The notes: generated from the sequence alone by a model not told the origin. 64,000 nt of DNA from Chryseobacterium jejuense (GCF_900100075.1 NZ_FNEG01000006.1:186001-250000), one strand, 5' to 3'. Positions 18,806 through 26,485 are shown, counted from the first letter of the stretch. Made by a program: numbers and translations.

Positions 18806-20050
18806 TTAGATTTTCTTAAATAGAACGCAAGCGTTATGCCCGCCAAATCCAAAAGTATTGCTCATGGCTACTTTTACATCTTTCTTCACAGCAGTGTTAA
18901 ACGTAAAGTTTAGTCTACTGTCTATCTTTTCATCATCAGTAAAATGGTTAATGGTAGGAGGAACAATACCATGAATAATCGTTCCCAATGCAGCAATAGC
19001 TTCAATAACACCGGCAGCTCCTAAAAGGTGACCTGTCATTGATTTTGTAGAATTGATCTGAATGTCAAAAGCATGCTCGCCTAATAATTTCGAAATTGCA
19101 TTAGATTCTGCGATGTCTCCTAATGGAGTAGAGGTACCATGCATGTTGATATGATCTACTTCATCAGCAGTTAAACCAGCGTCGTCCAAACAGTTTTTCA
19201 TTACCAGATAAGCACCAAGGCCTTCAGGATGTGGAGCTGTCATATGATATGCATCTGCACTCATACCACCTCCTAATAATTCTGCATAAATTGTAGCACC
19301 ACGCTTTACAGCGTGTTCGTATTCTTCAAGAACAATACATCCAGCACCTTCACCTAATACAAATCCATCTCTGTCTTTGTCGAAAGGTCTTGAAGCTGTT
19401 GTAGGATCATCATTTCTTGTAGAAAGTGCCATCATTGCATTAAATCCACCGACACCACTTGCTGTTACGGCTGCTTCAGAGCCTCCGCACACAATAACGT
19501 CTGCTTTTCCTAATTGGATAAGCATCTTGGAATCAATTAAAGCATTAGCTGAAGAAGCACATGCAGATACTGTTGTATAATTCGGTCCGTGGAAACCATA
19601 TTCAATTGAGATTTGACCAGGGGTCATATCTGCAATCATTTTAGGAATAAAGAAAGGATTGAATCTAGGAATTTCCGTATTGGCCCATCCTAAAACTTCC
19701 GTTTCAAATGTTTCCAGACCTCCGATTCCGGAGCCCCAAATTACACCAACTCTGTTTTTATCTACATTATCTTCAATAATACCAGAATGTTCTACTGCTT
19801 CTCTAGCAGCAACAAGTCCCAATTGAGTATTTCGGTCCATCTTTTTAGCTTCTTTCTTATCGAAATGCTGTAGTGGATCGAAATTTTTCACCTCGCATGC
19901 GAACTTGGTTTTAAAGTTTGTGGCATCAAAAAGAGTAATCGGAGCGGCTCCGCTCTCACCTTTCACAAGATTTTCCCAGTATTCTTTTGCATTATTTCCG
20001 ATTGGCGTTATTGCTCCAAAACCTGTTACAACTACTCTTTTTAATTCCAT
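18806..20050 (-). CDS. fabF: Beta-ketoacyl-ACP synthase II
   Basis: The 414-residue condensing enzyme elongates fatty acyl-ACP with malonyl-ACP. The catalytic triad is visible as Cys164 in SACASSA, His304 in MHGTSTPLGD and His341 in KSMTGHLLGAAG. A glycine-rich C-terminal FGFGGHNACV closes the thiolase fold. It lies directly after acpP (34 bases), the common acpP-fabF pairing, and before rnc, an arrangement widespread in bacteria. Confidence 0.97.
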   Translation of the reverse strand: MELKRVVVTGFGAITPIGNNAKEYWENLVKGESGAAPITLFDATNFKTKFACEVKNFDPLQHFDKKEAKKMDRNTQLGLVAAREAVEHSGIIEDNVDKNRVGVIWGSGIGGLETFETEVLGWANTEIPRFNPFFIPKMIADMTPGQISIEYGFHGPNYTTVSACASSANALIDSKMLIQLGKADVIVCGGSEAAVTASGVGGFNAMMALSTRNDDPTTASRPFDKDRDGFVLGEGAGCIVLEEYEHAVKRGATIYAELLGGGMSADAYHMTAPHPEGLGAYLVMKNCLDDAGLTADEVDHINMHGTSTPLGDIAESNAISKLLGEHAFDIQINSTKSMTGHLLGAAGVIEAIAALGTIIHGIVPPTINHFTDDEKIDSRLNFTFNTAVKKDVKVAMSNTFGFGGHNACVLFKKI

Positions 20051-20084
20051 AAACTTTGTTTAATTTCTTTTTTGTTGAAGAATA

Positions 20085-20324
20085 TTATTTATTTACTACT
20101 TCTTCGATGTAAGCGATAGCGTGCCCTACAGTAGTAATTTTTTCAGCTTGATCATCAGGGATTTGAATGTTGAATTCTTTTTCAAATTCCATGATTAACT
20201 CAACTGTATCTAGTGAATCTGCTCCTAAATCGTTAGTGAAGCTAGCTTCAGGAGTTACTTCTGTTTCTTCAACGTCAAGCTTATCAGCGATGATAGCTTT
20301 TACTCTTGATGCAATGTCTGACAT
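20085..20324 (-). CDS. acpP: Acyl carrier protein
   Basis: The 79-residue acidic carrier shuttles acyl intermediates on 4'-phosphopantetheine. The attachment serine is Ser37 in GADSLDTVE. The four-helix layout and length are typical. It is the first gene of the acpP-fabF-rnc group, preceded by a clear minus-strand promoter at 20356-20388. Confidence 0.97.
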   Translation of the reverse strand: MSDIASRVKAIIADKLDVEETEVTPEASFTNDLGADSLDTVELIMEFEKEFNIQIPDDQAEKITTVGHAIAYIEEVVNK

Positions 20325-20355
20325 AGTAAATTATTTTTTTTAATTGTTAGATGGT

Positions 20356-20388
20356 GCAAATATATAAAATTCTTGACGATAAAACATT
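20356..20388 (-). promoter_or_regulatory. Promoter of acpP-fabF
   Basis: On the minus strand TATATTTGC (complement of 20356-20364) matches TAnnTTTGC exactly. A degenerate -33 region lies about 20 bases upstream. It is about 30 bases before the acpP start. Confidence 0.65.
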
Positions 20389-20599
20389 TTTTTAGTCTTT
20401 TTTGTGGAGAGAAGGCTTTCATTTTAGCTCCAAAAAGTTTAGTGTTTTAGTTTTCAGCTATTTATATTTGATTGGATTATAGATGTTTAATTTTTATTTC
20501 TTGATGAACGCATCAGTTTTTGATTCAAAATATTTAAAATGAGCAGGTTTTTGCTTCTCTGAACGCGGAGATTGAGCAAAAATCTACAGTTTTTTTGCC
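20389..20599. other. AT-rich divergent gap between acpP and catB
   Basis: No gene is supported here. A TATATTTG at 20463-20470 on the plus strand is a second possible -7 box for catB and would give a leader of about 250 bases. No clear -33 box accompanies it. Confidence 0.4.
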
Positions 20600-20607
20600 T
20601 ATATTTG
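20600..20607 (+). promoter_or_regulatory. Candidate -7 box for catB
   Basis: TATATTTG matches TAnnTTTG about 112 bases before the catB start. No TTTG lies at the usual -33 distance. Transcription would begin close to the leader ATG at 20614. Confidence 0.45.
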
Positions 20608-20715
20608 TGTGTTATGAAACTAACACATTAGCTTTTTTGAATAAACAAATCATCCTTTTTTAAAGAATAGCGTATAGCCGTTCTCTTTATTCGTATTGTT
20701 ATATTTAAAAGCTAA
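20608..20715 (+). promoter_or_regulatory. Possible translational attenuator in the catB leader
   Basis: TGTGTTA (20608-20614) can pair with TAACACA (20621-20627). Just after it, TTAGCTTTT (20628-20636), which covers the stop codon of a five-codon leader frame, is perfectly complementary over 9 bases to AAAAGCTAA (20707-20715), four bases before the catB ATG at 20719. This is the geometry of drug-inducible translational attenuation: ribosomes stalled on the leader would free the start region. Pairing is AU-rich and could be coincidence. Confidence 0.4.
20614..20631 (+). CDS. Putative five-codon leader peptide upstream of catB
   Basis: The frame ATG AAA CTA ACA CAT TAG encodes MKLTH. It sits in the catB 5' leader, partly inside a hairpin, with its stop overlapping the arm that can pair with the catB start region. 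Known cat genes in Gram-positive bacteria use such short leaders as chloramphenicol sensors; extension to this gene is inference. Confidence 0.3.
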   Translation: MKLTH

Positions 20716-20718
20716 AAA

Positions 20719-21348
20719 ATGAAAAATTTCTTTGAAAGTCCTTTTAAAGGCAAAATCATAAGAGACCATATTCAAAATCCTAATATTATCGCCGGTAAAT
20801 ATTCCTATTATTCAGGATATTATCATGGACATTCTTTTGACGATTGCGCTCGTTATCTGTTTCCTGACAGAAATGATGTTGATAAGTTAATTATTGGTTC
20901 CTATTGTTCCATTGGAAGTGGTGTCAGCTTTATTATGTGTGGAAATCAGGGACATCGTTATGACTGGATTTCAAGTTTTCCCTTCTATTATATGTCAGAA
21001 GTTGAATGTTTCCAAAATAGTAAAGATGCTTTTGAACCGGCTGGCGATACCATCATTGGAAATGATGTCTGGATTGGTACCGAGGCAATGATTATGGCAG
21101 GGATTAAAATTGGCGACGGAGCAGTGATCGGAAGTCGTGCATTGGTTACAAAGGATGTGGAGCCTTATTCTATTGTAGGTGGGAACCCTGCAAAAACTAT
21201 CCGAAAAAGATTTAGTGAGCAACATATCGCATTGTTGCTAGAAATGAAATGGTGGGAATGGGATGAGAGTGTTCTTACAGACGCAATGCCTATACTATGC
21301 TCTGCCGATATTGATTTATTATACGAATTCTATAAAAAGATAAAGTAA
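20719..21348 (+). CDS. catB: Type B chloramphenicol O-acetyltransferase
   Basis: The 209-residue hexapeptide-repeat acetyltransferase belongs to the CatB/xenobiotic acetyltransferase group, which uses acetyl-CoA to acetylate chloramphenicol. The family hallmarks are nearly complete: ESPFKGK at the start, YSYYSGYYHGHSFDDCARYL, and GNQGHRYDW with the catalytic histidine at residue 79, the same number as in characterised xenobiotic acetyltransferases. The left-handed beta-helix turns (IIGNDVWIGTEAMIMAGIKI) and IVGGNPAKTIRKRF follow. Length is normal and all key residues are intact, so it should be active. It is monocistronic, with a leader that may attenuate translation and a terminator at 21353-21380. 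Confidence 0.93.
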   Translation: MKNFFESPFKGKIIRDHIQNPNIIAGKYSYYSGYYHGHSFDDCARYLFPDRNDVDKLIIGSYCSIGSGVSFIMCGNQGHRYDWISSFPFYYMSEVECFQNSKDAFEPAGDTIIGNDVWIGTEAMIMAGIKIGDGAVIGSRALVTKDVEPYSIVGGNPAKTIRKRFSEQHIALLLEMKWWEWDESVLTDAMPILCSADIDLLYEFYKKIK

Positions 21349-21352
21349 TCTT

Positions 21353-21380
21353 AAAGGCCCTTAAATAGGGTCTTTTTATT
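21353..21380 (+). terminator. Terminator of catB
   Basis: The stem AAAGGCCC (21354-21361 region) pairs with GGGTCTTT with one G-T pair, and is followed by a T-rich run. Confidence 0.65.
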
Positions 21381-21511
21381 TTATAATAATTTATTTTCCT
21401 TTGATTATGTTTTTTTCTTGAGCTTTTTAACAAAGTTGAATTGAGCTTCTTAGCAAAGCTATGAGTCATCTATTGTCGGAAATTTGTCTTATAAAATTAA
21501 AGTAAATAAAT

Positions 21512-22927
21512 ATGAAAAGTATAGACAAAGCCTACATTAATGGCGAATTTACAAGATTGAATGGTACTGAGATTTTTGATCTTATTAATCCCTCGAATCA
21601 TCAAAAAATTGGTGAAGTGGTTTTGGGAAATGAAATAGATACTCAAAAAGCGATTGCTGCAGCACAAGAGGCTTTTAAAACATTTTCAAAGACAACGATT
21701 GAAGAACGTATTTTTATTCTTGAAAATCTAAAGAAATCCGTAGAGGATAGAGAGGCAGATCTTATTGAAACAATGATCCTTGAATATGGCGGAACAAGAC
21801 AGTTTTGTACTATGAGTTTTCAAAATATGGTAAGTGGTTTTGATAGTATGATAGAAATTCTGCGTGATTTTGAATTTACCCGAAAGGCAGGAAATACTCA
21901 AGTACAAATGACACCTATAGGAGTAGTAGGAATAATTACCCCGTGGAATTCCAGTAACAGTTTCATCTGTAGTAAGTTTGCGACTGCTGTTGCTGCCGGA
22001 TGTACAGTAGTAGTGAAACCTAGCGAAATGAGTGCAATGCAAACACAGGTTATTATGGAGTGTTTTCATAGTGTAGGGCTTCCAAAGGGAATTTTTAATA
22101 TAGTGAATGGTTTGGGGAATATTGTAGGAAGCGAAATAGTGAATAACCCAGGTGTTTCCAAAATATCATTTACTGGTTCCACACAAACAGGGAAAATGAT
22201 TGCAAAAGGAGCAGTGGATTCCATGAAAAGAGTGACACTGGAGCTTGGAGGGAAATCTCCGAATATTATTCTGGATGATGCTGATTTAAAACAAGTCATC
22301 CCTCAGGCAGTATTGGGTGCTTATATGAATAGCGGTCAGGCTTGTATTGCTCCAACACGTTTATTAGTTCCTTATTCAAGGCTTGAGGAAGTTAATAGTA
22401 TTGCAAAAGAAGCCGCTCAGCAAGTGAAAGTAGGGAATCCGGAGGATGAGAATACGAATGTAGGGCCAATGGTTTCGGAAAAACAATATGAACGTGTACA
22501 GAGTTACATTAAGATTGGAGTGGAAGAAGGTGCTGAGTTGTTAGCAGGTGGTATAGGAAAGCCTGAAGGTTTGGAAAACGGTAATTTTGTCAAGGCTACT
22601 ATTTTTACCAACGTAAAGAATGATATGAGAATAGCACAAGACGAAATTTTTGGCCCTGTACTTTCAATTATTCCATACGAGAATGAAGAAGAAGCTATTG
22701 TTATTGCAAATGATACCAAATATGGATTAGCTGCCTATGTTTCGTCTTCTGATGAACAGCGTGCATTGAATGTTGCCTCACAGATAGATGCGGGTAGAGT
22801 TTGTGTTAATGGCTTTAAACATGATCCATTAGCTCCTTTTGGAGGGTTTAAACAGTCTGGTATAGGTCGGGAATTTGGAGTTTATGGTTTGGAAGAATAC
22901 CTGGAGCCGAAATCAATTTTATTGTAA
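21512..22927 (+). CDS. Aldehyde dehydrogenase family protein
   Basis: The 471-residue NAD(P)-dependent aldehyde dehydrogenase has the catalytic cysteine at Cys278 in SGQACIAPTR and the general base Glu244 in ELGGKSPN. The cofactor-binding segment is TPWNSSNSFICSK and the C-terminal core is PFGGFKQSGIGRE. Length is typical of class 3 or broad-substrate members. The substrate cannot be deduced. The two aldehyde dehydrogenases in this window belong to different subgroups. The AraC-type regulator 73 bases downstream may control it, but a strong hairpin separates them. Confidence 0.9.
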   Translation: MKSIDKAYINGEFTRLNGTEIFDLINPSNHQKIGEVVLGNEIDTQKAIAAAQEAFKTFSKTTIEERIFILENLKKSVEDREADLIETMILEYGGTRQFCTMSFQNMVSGFDSMIEILRDFEFTRKAGNTQVQMTPIGVVGIITPWNSSNSFICSKFATAVAAGCTVVVKPSEMSAMQTQVIMECFHSVGLPKGIFNIVNGLGNIVGSEIVNNPGVSKISFTGSTQTGKMIAKGAVDSMKRVTLELGGKSPNIILDDADLKQVIPQAVLGAYMNSGQACIAPTRLLVPYSRLEEVNSIAKEAAQQVKVGNPEDENTNVGPMVSEKQYERVQSYIKIGVEEGAELLAGGIGKPEGLENGNFVKATIFTNVKNDMRIAQDEIFGPVLSIIPYENEEEAIVIANDTKYGLAAYVSSSDEQRALNVASQIDAGRVCVNGFKHDPLAPFGGFKQSGIGREFGVYGLEEYLEPKSILL

Positions 22928-22950
22928 AACTCATTAAAAGCAGTATCTTT

Positions 22951-22990
22951 AAAAGTCAGGTCAAAATTCTTTTGGCTTGACTTTATTTTA
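22951..22990 (+). terminator. Terminator after the aldehyde dehydrogenase gene
   Basis: A 15-bp stem with two G-T pairs, AAAGTCAGGTCAAAA (22952-22966) against 22970-22984, encloses a TTC loop and is followed by ATTTTA. The T run is modest, so read-through into the AraC-type gene is possible. Confidence 0.65.
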
Positions 22991-23000
22991 ATATATTATC

Positions 23001-23792
23001 ATGTCTGAAAATCTGGATTATATCAATTATTCCTGTTACTTTACGGTTTTTCGTGAAGGAGAACAGTTTGTTTCTTATAATGCTTTATCTATGGTAATTT
23101 CAGGAGAAATGGAACTTAATGACGGGATGGATAGAAAAGTATTCCGAAGTGGGGATGTTTATCTTGTGAGAAAAAATCAGCTTTTAAAATTTTTGAAAAA
23201 ACCAGGTGAAGAAGCAGGTTTTAAATCGTTGTCTATAAGATTTGATGATAATTTACTCAAGCAAATGAGTGCTGAAGAGAATTTTATACTTCAGGAAAAG
23301 GTAAAGTCACCAGCATTTATCAATTTATCAGAAGTTTCACATTTGAAATATTTTATGGAATCTCTATTGCGATATCAGGATCTTTTAGAAAATAAATCTC
23401 CGGAATTGGCTTTGGTGAAACAAAAAGAAGCTTTATTGCTTATGTTTGGACATGATATAGCCCTAAAAGATATCTTGTATGACGGATTGGATCCATTTAA
23501 GATTAACCTTGAAGAATTTATGTTGAAGAATTATCATTTTAATGTAAAGCTTGATCGTTTTGCTTACCTCACGGGAAGAAGTTTAGCAACATTTAAAAGA
23601 GATTTTGAGAAAATTTTTGGAATTGCCCCTGGAAAATGGCTGCTTCAAAAAAGATTGCAGGAAGCCCGGTATTTGTTAGAAAAAGGAAAGAGAGCTTCTG
23701 ATATTTATCTTGATCTGGGATTTGAAGACTTATCTCATTTTTCTTTTACATTTAAAAAACAGTTTGGATTATCACCAAGTATGATATCTTAA
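23001..23792 (+). CDS. AraC-family transcriptional regulator
   Basis: The 263-residue regulator has a cupin-like N-terminal sensing half (residues 1-150, with SGEMELNDG and SGDVYLVRKNQ typical of the beta-barrel). Its C-terminal AraC DNA-binding domain has two helix-turn-helix motifs: FAYLTGRSLATFKRDFEKIFG (first helix pair and recognition) and LGFEDLSHFSFTFKKQFG (second). The final segment GLSPSMIS replaces the common FGxSPxxYR ending. The effector is unknown. Its position just after the aldehyde dehydrogenase suggests local control. Confidence 0.9.
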   Translation: MSENLDYINYSCYFTVFREGEQFVSYNALSMVISGEMELNDGMDRKVFRSGDVYLVRKNQLLKFLKKPGEEAGFKSLSIRFDDNLLKQMSAEENFILQEKVKSPAFINLSEVSHLKYFMESLLRYQDLLENKSPELALVKQKEALLLMFGHDIALKDILYDGLDPFKINLEEFMLKNYHFNVKLDRFAYLTGRSLATFKRDFEKIFGIAPGKWLLQKRLQEARYLLEKGKRASDIYLDLGFEDLSHFSFTFKKQFGLSPSMIS

Positions 23793-23859
23793 TATCAGTA
23801 AATGATACTTTAAAATAAGCAGATGCTGATATAGACTGAAATATATTATATTGAAAATA

Positions 23860-23888
23860 AAAAAACACTGAAAATTTCAGTGTTTTTT
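23860..23888. terminator. Bidirectional terminator between the AraC-type gene and tmRNA
   Basis: A near-perfect palindrome with AAAAAACACTGAAA on the left and TTTCAGTGTTTTTT on the right ends one base before the tmRNA 3' end. It serves ssrA on the minus strand and the regulator on the plus strand. Confidence 0.88.
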
Positions 23889-23889
23889 G

Positions 23890-24285
23890 TGGAGTTGGAG
23901 GGATTCGAACCCTCGTCCAAACAAGCAATACATAAGCTTTCTACATGCTTATTCTACCATTAGTTTTCGACGGAAAGCAGAGGATAGACACCCAACTTCC
24001 AGCTTATCTTCTAAAGTTTTCGAGTTTCAGCCGAAGCATCTGAAACCTTATTTCCGCATTCCTATATCCCAGAATCAAACGCCGCAGAACAGAGCATTTG
24101 TGGAATATCTTGCTTCCTTACTATCTTCAGGAAAACGCTTGATCTACTATACTTCGATATTAAGCTGCAAGAGCGAACTCTTCGTTGCCAGTTAAAATTT
24201 TGTAGCAAGGGATTATAGAGATCGCGCCACGGTTCTCTGCATGCTTACTTACCCATTGGTCTTGCTGTCGAAACCAGTCAACCCC
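23890..24285 (-). ncRNA. ssrA: Transfer-messenger RNA (tmRNA)
   Basis: tmRNA rescues stalled ribosomes by acting first as an alanyl-tRNA mimic and then as the template for a degradation tag. On the minus strand the 5' end GGGGTTGACTGGTTTCGAC carries the conserved tmRNA start. It pairs as a seven-base acceptor (GGGGTTG) with CAACTCC at the 3' end, followed by discriminator A. CCA is not encoded. A T-arm with GGTTCGAATCC is visible near 23900-23915. The tag frame at 24160-24189 reads GNEEFALAA then TAA, and the ALAA ending is universal. Length is about 396 nt. It is preceded by TATCTTTGC and followed by a strong terminator. Confidence 0.95.
24160..24189 (-). other. tmRNA tag-peptide reading frame
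   Basis: Nine codons, GGC AAC GAA GAG TTC GCT CTT GCA GCT, are followed by TAA and encode GNEEFALAA. The resume codon is placed at GGC by analogy with other Bacteroidota tags that start with glycine; the upstream TTAACT matches the expected context. Confidence 0.8.
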
Positions 24286-24300
24286 ATGAATAAAGTGAAT

Positions 24301-24309
24301 GCAAAGATA
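24301..24309 (-). promoter_or_regulatory. -7 box of ssrA
   Basis: The minus strand reads TATCTTTGC, an exact TAnnTTTGC match, 16 bases upstream of the mature tmRNA 5' end. The -33 region is degenerate. Confidence 0.6.
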
Positions 24310-24502
24310 GAGCTTTTTTGTTTATATTTCATTACTACGGATGATTTTAATGAAAAGAAGATGTGAAATGAATAGGTGGAAGAGATTAAAGTTTGAATAT
24401 TTTAGTTATTGTGGATAAAAATATTATCATGTTATAATGACCATTAATACTTGGTTTTTTTAAGGAAATGAGATTGATTGATGATTGTTTGTGAGAATAT
24501 AT

Positions 24503-24534
24503 TTTGTGTTTTGAAAAAAAATGTCTAGTTTTGC
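24503..24534 (+). promoter_or_regulatory. Promoter of rpsU
   Basis: TTTG (24503-24506), a 19-base spacer, and TAGTTTTGC (24526-24534) match the Bacteroidota consensus exactly. It lies 22 bases before the rpsU ATG. Confidence 0.85.
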
Positions 24535-24556
24535 AATCCAAAATGAGATGTAAAAT

Positions 24557-24754
24557 ATGTTAATAATTCCAGTAAAAGATGGTGAATCCATCGACAGAGC
24601 TTTAAAAAAATACAAGAGAAAATTTGATAAAACAGGAACTGTTCGTCAATTAAGATCTAGACAAGCTTTTATCAAGCCTTCTGTAACTTTGAGACAATCT
24701 AAGTTGAAAGCTGCTTACAAACAAAGAGCACTTAGCAAGGAAGAGCAGGCTTAA
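24557..24754 (+). CDS. rpsU: 30S ribosomal protein S21
   Basis: The 65-residue basic small-subunit protein has typical S21 content: MLIIPVKDGESIDRALKKYKRKF at the start, including the VKDGE and FDKTG segments, and an RQAFIKPS-containing C-terminal helix rich in lysine and arginine. In Bacteroidota S21 sits near the anti-Shine-Dalgarno region and is linked to the weak use of Shine-Dalgarno sequences. It has its own promoter and a hairpin terminator just downstream, so only part of the transcription may continue into the recombinase gene. Confidence 0.96.
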   Translation: MLIIPVKDGESIDRALKKYKRKFDKTGTVRQLRSRQAFIKPSVTLRQSKLKAAYKQRALSKEEQA

Positions 24755-24776
24755 GATTTTTTCTTAACCATATATT

Positions 24777-24822
24777 AATTCACTTCTTAAATTCTTATAT
24801 TTGAGGAGTGAATTTTTATTTT
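24777..24822 (+). terminator. Terminator of rpsU
   Basis: The arms AATTCACTTCTT (24777-24788) and GAGGAGTGAATT (24803-24814) form a 12-bp stem with two G-T pairs, followed by TTTATTTTTAT. Confidence 0.75.
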
Positions 24823-24829
24823 TATACCT

Positions 24830-25720
24830 ATGATGCTGGAAAAGTTTTTAGAATACCTACAATACGAAAAAAGATATTCTCCCCATACGATTACAAGCTA
24901 CAAAAAAGACCTTGAAGACTTTTCCCATTTCTTTCTCCGAACAGAATCTTCCGAAGATATTTCTAAAGCCGATAAAAAGATCATCCGAAACTTTATCGTT
25001 GATTTGAGCGAGAACAATATCTCCAAAAGAAGTATCAATAGAAAACTTTCATCACTCAGAAGCTTTTATCTTTTCCTCTTAAAGATAGGCGAAATAAAGG
25101 TTTCTCCTACTGAGGGAATCTCTTCCTTGAAATTTTACGCAGAAAAGCAAATTCCTATGTCTGAAGAAGAAATGGCCGATCTTAATGATCGGATCTTCGA
25201 GCAACAGCATGATATCCTGGAAAAATGCATTATGGAAGTGCTTTATCAGACCGGCATGAGAAAAGCTGAACTTTGTGGCCTGATATTTGAGAATGTTGAT
25301 ATAATAGGAAATGAGTTGAAAGTAGTAGGAAAAGGAAATAAAGAAAGGGTAGTCCCTATTTCCGAAGACTTGTCTGGGCTTCTTACATGTTATTTGGAAA
25401 TAAGAAATCCACAGGCAGAATATCAATCCTATTTTTTTGTCAATAAGAAGGGGAAAAAACTCAATGAAAAATTTGTTTATGTGGTAGTTAATAAGTACCT
25501 TAGTCTTATAACAACAAAAGAAAAAAAAAGTCCTCATATCCTTCGTCATAGCTTTGCTACTCACGTGTTGGACAATGGGGCGGAGATCTCCAAAGTAAAA
25601 AAAATATTAGGGCATTCCAGTCTTGCCAGTACTCAAGTCTATACGAATGCTAATATTGAACAATTGAAAAAAGTGTTTAATCAAGCTCATCCTCGAGCAT
25701 CTAAAAAAGAAGAATTATGA
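24830..25720 (+). CDS. Tyrosine recombinase (XerC/XerD family)
   Basis: The 296-residue site-specific recombinase is of the size and type that resolves chromosome dimers at dif. The catalytic set is complete: Arg144 (GMRKAEL), His236 and Arg239 (HILRHSF), His262 (LGHSS) and nucleophile Tyr271 (TQVYTN). The N-terminal SAM-like core-binding domain covers residues 1-100. Two in-frame ATGs (24830 and 24833) make the first residue uncertain. No second Xer gene is in the window, so XerC and XerD cannot be told apart. The stop overlaps the hpf start by four bases, and the gene order rpsU-recombinase-hpf is common in Bacteroidota. Confidence 0.93.
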   Translation: MMLEKFLEYLQYEKRYSPHTITSYKKDLEDFSHFFLRTESSEDISKADKKIIRNFIVDLSENNISKRSINRKLSSLRSFYLFLLKIGEIKVSPTEGISSLKFYAEKQIPMSEEEMADLNDRIFEQQHDILEKCIMEVLYQTGMRKAELCGLIFENVDIIGNELKVVGKGNKERVVPISEDLSGLLTCYLEIRNPQAEYQSYFFVNKKGKKLNEKFVYVVVNKYLSLITTKEKKSPHILRHSFATHVLDNGAEISKVKKILGHSSLASTQVYTNANIEQLKKVFNQAHPRASKKEEL

Positions 25721-26007
25721 AGATTTCAGTTCAATCAATTGGTTTAACTCCACACGAACCACTAGAATCACACATCGAGAAAAAAGTAGGTAAACTAGAT
25801 ACATTCTATGATAAAATTCAAGAGTGTAAAGTATTTCTAAAAGTAGAAAATAACGCTGATAAAGCTAATAAGACAGCTGAGATTATTTTGGCGGTTCCGG
25901 GTGATGATATCGTAGTAAAGAAGACTTCTGTAAGTTTTGAAGAAAGTTTGGACCTTTGTGTTGATACAGCTAAAAAGCTATTAATCAAGAAAAAAGAAAT
26001 GGCATAG
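25717..26007 (+). CDS. hpf: Ribosome hibernation promoting factor, short HPF/RaiA type
   Basis: The 96-residue protein has the beta-alpha-beta-beta-beta-alpha pattern of HPF/RaiA. It begins MKISVQSIGLTPHEPLESHIEKK, with the IEKKVGKLDTFYDKI helix near residue 20-35 and ending LLIKKKEMA. It binds the 30S subunit at the mRNA/tRNA channel and inactivates ribosomes in stationary phase. It lacks the C-terminal dimerisation domain of the long form. Its ATG overlaps the recombinase stop (ATGA), implying coupled translation. A tRNA cluster with its own promoter starts 111 bases later. Confidence 0.93.
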   Translation: MKISVQSIGLTPHEPLESHIEKKVGKLDTFYDKIQECKVFLKVENNADKANKTAEIILAVPGDDIVVKKTSVSFEESLDLCVDTAKKLLIKKKEMA

Positions 26008-26037
26008 AAAAAAAAGTTAAAAAAAGTTTATAAAATA

Positions 26038-26070
26038 TTTGAGAATTCAAAAAAACCGTTCTATATTTGC
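26038..26070 (+). promoter_or_regulatory. Promoter of the tRNA cluster
   Basis: TTTG (26038-26041), a 20-base spacer, and TATATTTGC (26062-26070) match the consensus exactly, 48 bases before tRNA-Thr(TGT). Confidence 0.85.
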
Positions 26071-26117
26071 ACTCGCAAAAAGGGAACAGCGTTCTTTTGA
26101 ATTCTTTGTTATTAAAT

Positions 26118-26191
26118 GCTTCCATAGCTCAGTTGGCCAGAGCACGTGATTTGTAATCTCGGGGTCGTGGGTTCGAATCCCTCTGGAAGCT
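26118..26191 (+). tRNA. tRNA-Thr(TGT), copy 1
   Basis: The acceptor GCTTCCA pairs with TGGAAGC, discriminator T. The anticodon loop holds TGT and the T-arm GGGTTCGAATCCC. CCA is not encoded. Sequence is identical to the copy at 26543-26616. Confidence 0.95.
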
Positions 26192-26211
26192 CAATTTAAT
26201 ATAAAATATCT

Positions 26212-26292
26212 GGGGAGATTCCAGAGTGGCTAAATGGGACTGACTGTAACTCAGTTGCTTCGGCTTCGTAGGTTCGAATCCTGCTCTCCCCA
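26212..26292 (+). tRNA. tRNA-Tyr(GTA), copy 1
   Basis: An 81-base class II tRNA: acceptor GGGGAGA with TCTCCCC, anticodon GTA in the CTGTAAC loop, and a long variable arm (GTTGCTTCGGCTTC region). Discriminator A; no encoded CCA. Confidence 0.94.
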
Positions 26293-26314
26293 CTATATTT
26301 TTTTTAAAAAAAAG

Positions 26315-26347
26315 TTTGCAAGATTAAAAAATAATTCTTAGTTTTGC
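26315..26347 (+). promoter_or_regulatory. Internal promoter before tRNA-Gly, copy 1
   Basis: TTTG (26315-26318), 20 bases, then TAGTTTTGC (26339-26347). It lies inside the tRNA cluster, 33 bases before tRNA-Gly. Confidence 0.75.
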
Positions 26348-26380
26348 ACAGCGTTTACCAATAGTTTTGGAAACAAAATT

Positions 26381-26453
26381 GCGGAAGTAGCTCAGTTGGT
26401 AGAGCGTCAGCCTTCCAAGCTGAATGTCGCGGGTTCGACCCCCGTCTTCCGCT
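26381..26453 (+). tRNA. tRNA-Gly(TCC), copy 1
   Basis: Acceptor GCGGAAG pairs with CTTCCGC, discriminator T. The anticodon loop CTTCCAA gives TCC. The T-arm contains GGGTTCGACCCC. Confidence 0.95.
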
Positions 26454-26457
26454 CAAC

Positions 26458-26485
26458 AAAAATCAATAGTAAAGTTGATTTTTTT
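26458..26485 (+). terminator. Terminator after the first tRNA cassette
   Basis: AAAAATCAA (26458-26466) pairs with TTGATTTTT (26475-26483), followed by T residues, five bases after tRNA-Gly copy 1. Confidence 0.6.

Noticed and set aside
20719..21348. catB as part of a resistance transposon or integron
   Set aside because: No transposase, integrase, inverted repeats or attC-like site flank it; it is probably chromosomal.
23887..24195. 102-codon open frame on the plus strand
   Set aside because: It lies antisense across the tmRNA gene, whose acceptor, tag and T-arm are clear on the minus strand.
25079..25564. 161-codon antisense frame in the recombinase gene
   Set aside because: Shadow of a gene with a complete catalytic set on the other strand; composition is the low-complexity Phe/Tyr/Ile type usual for antisense frames here.
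24830..25720. Tyrosine recombinase as evidence of an integrated mobile element
   Set aside because: It is in the conserved rpsU-recombinase-hpf context with no attachment repeats or phage genes, so a housekeeping Xer role is more likely.
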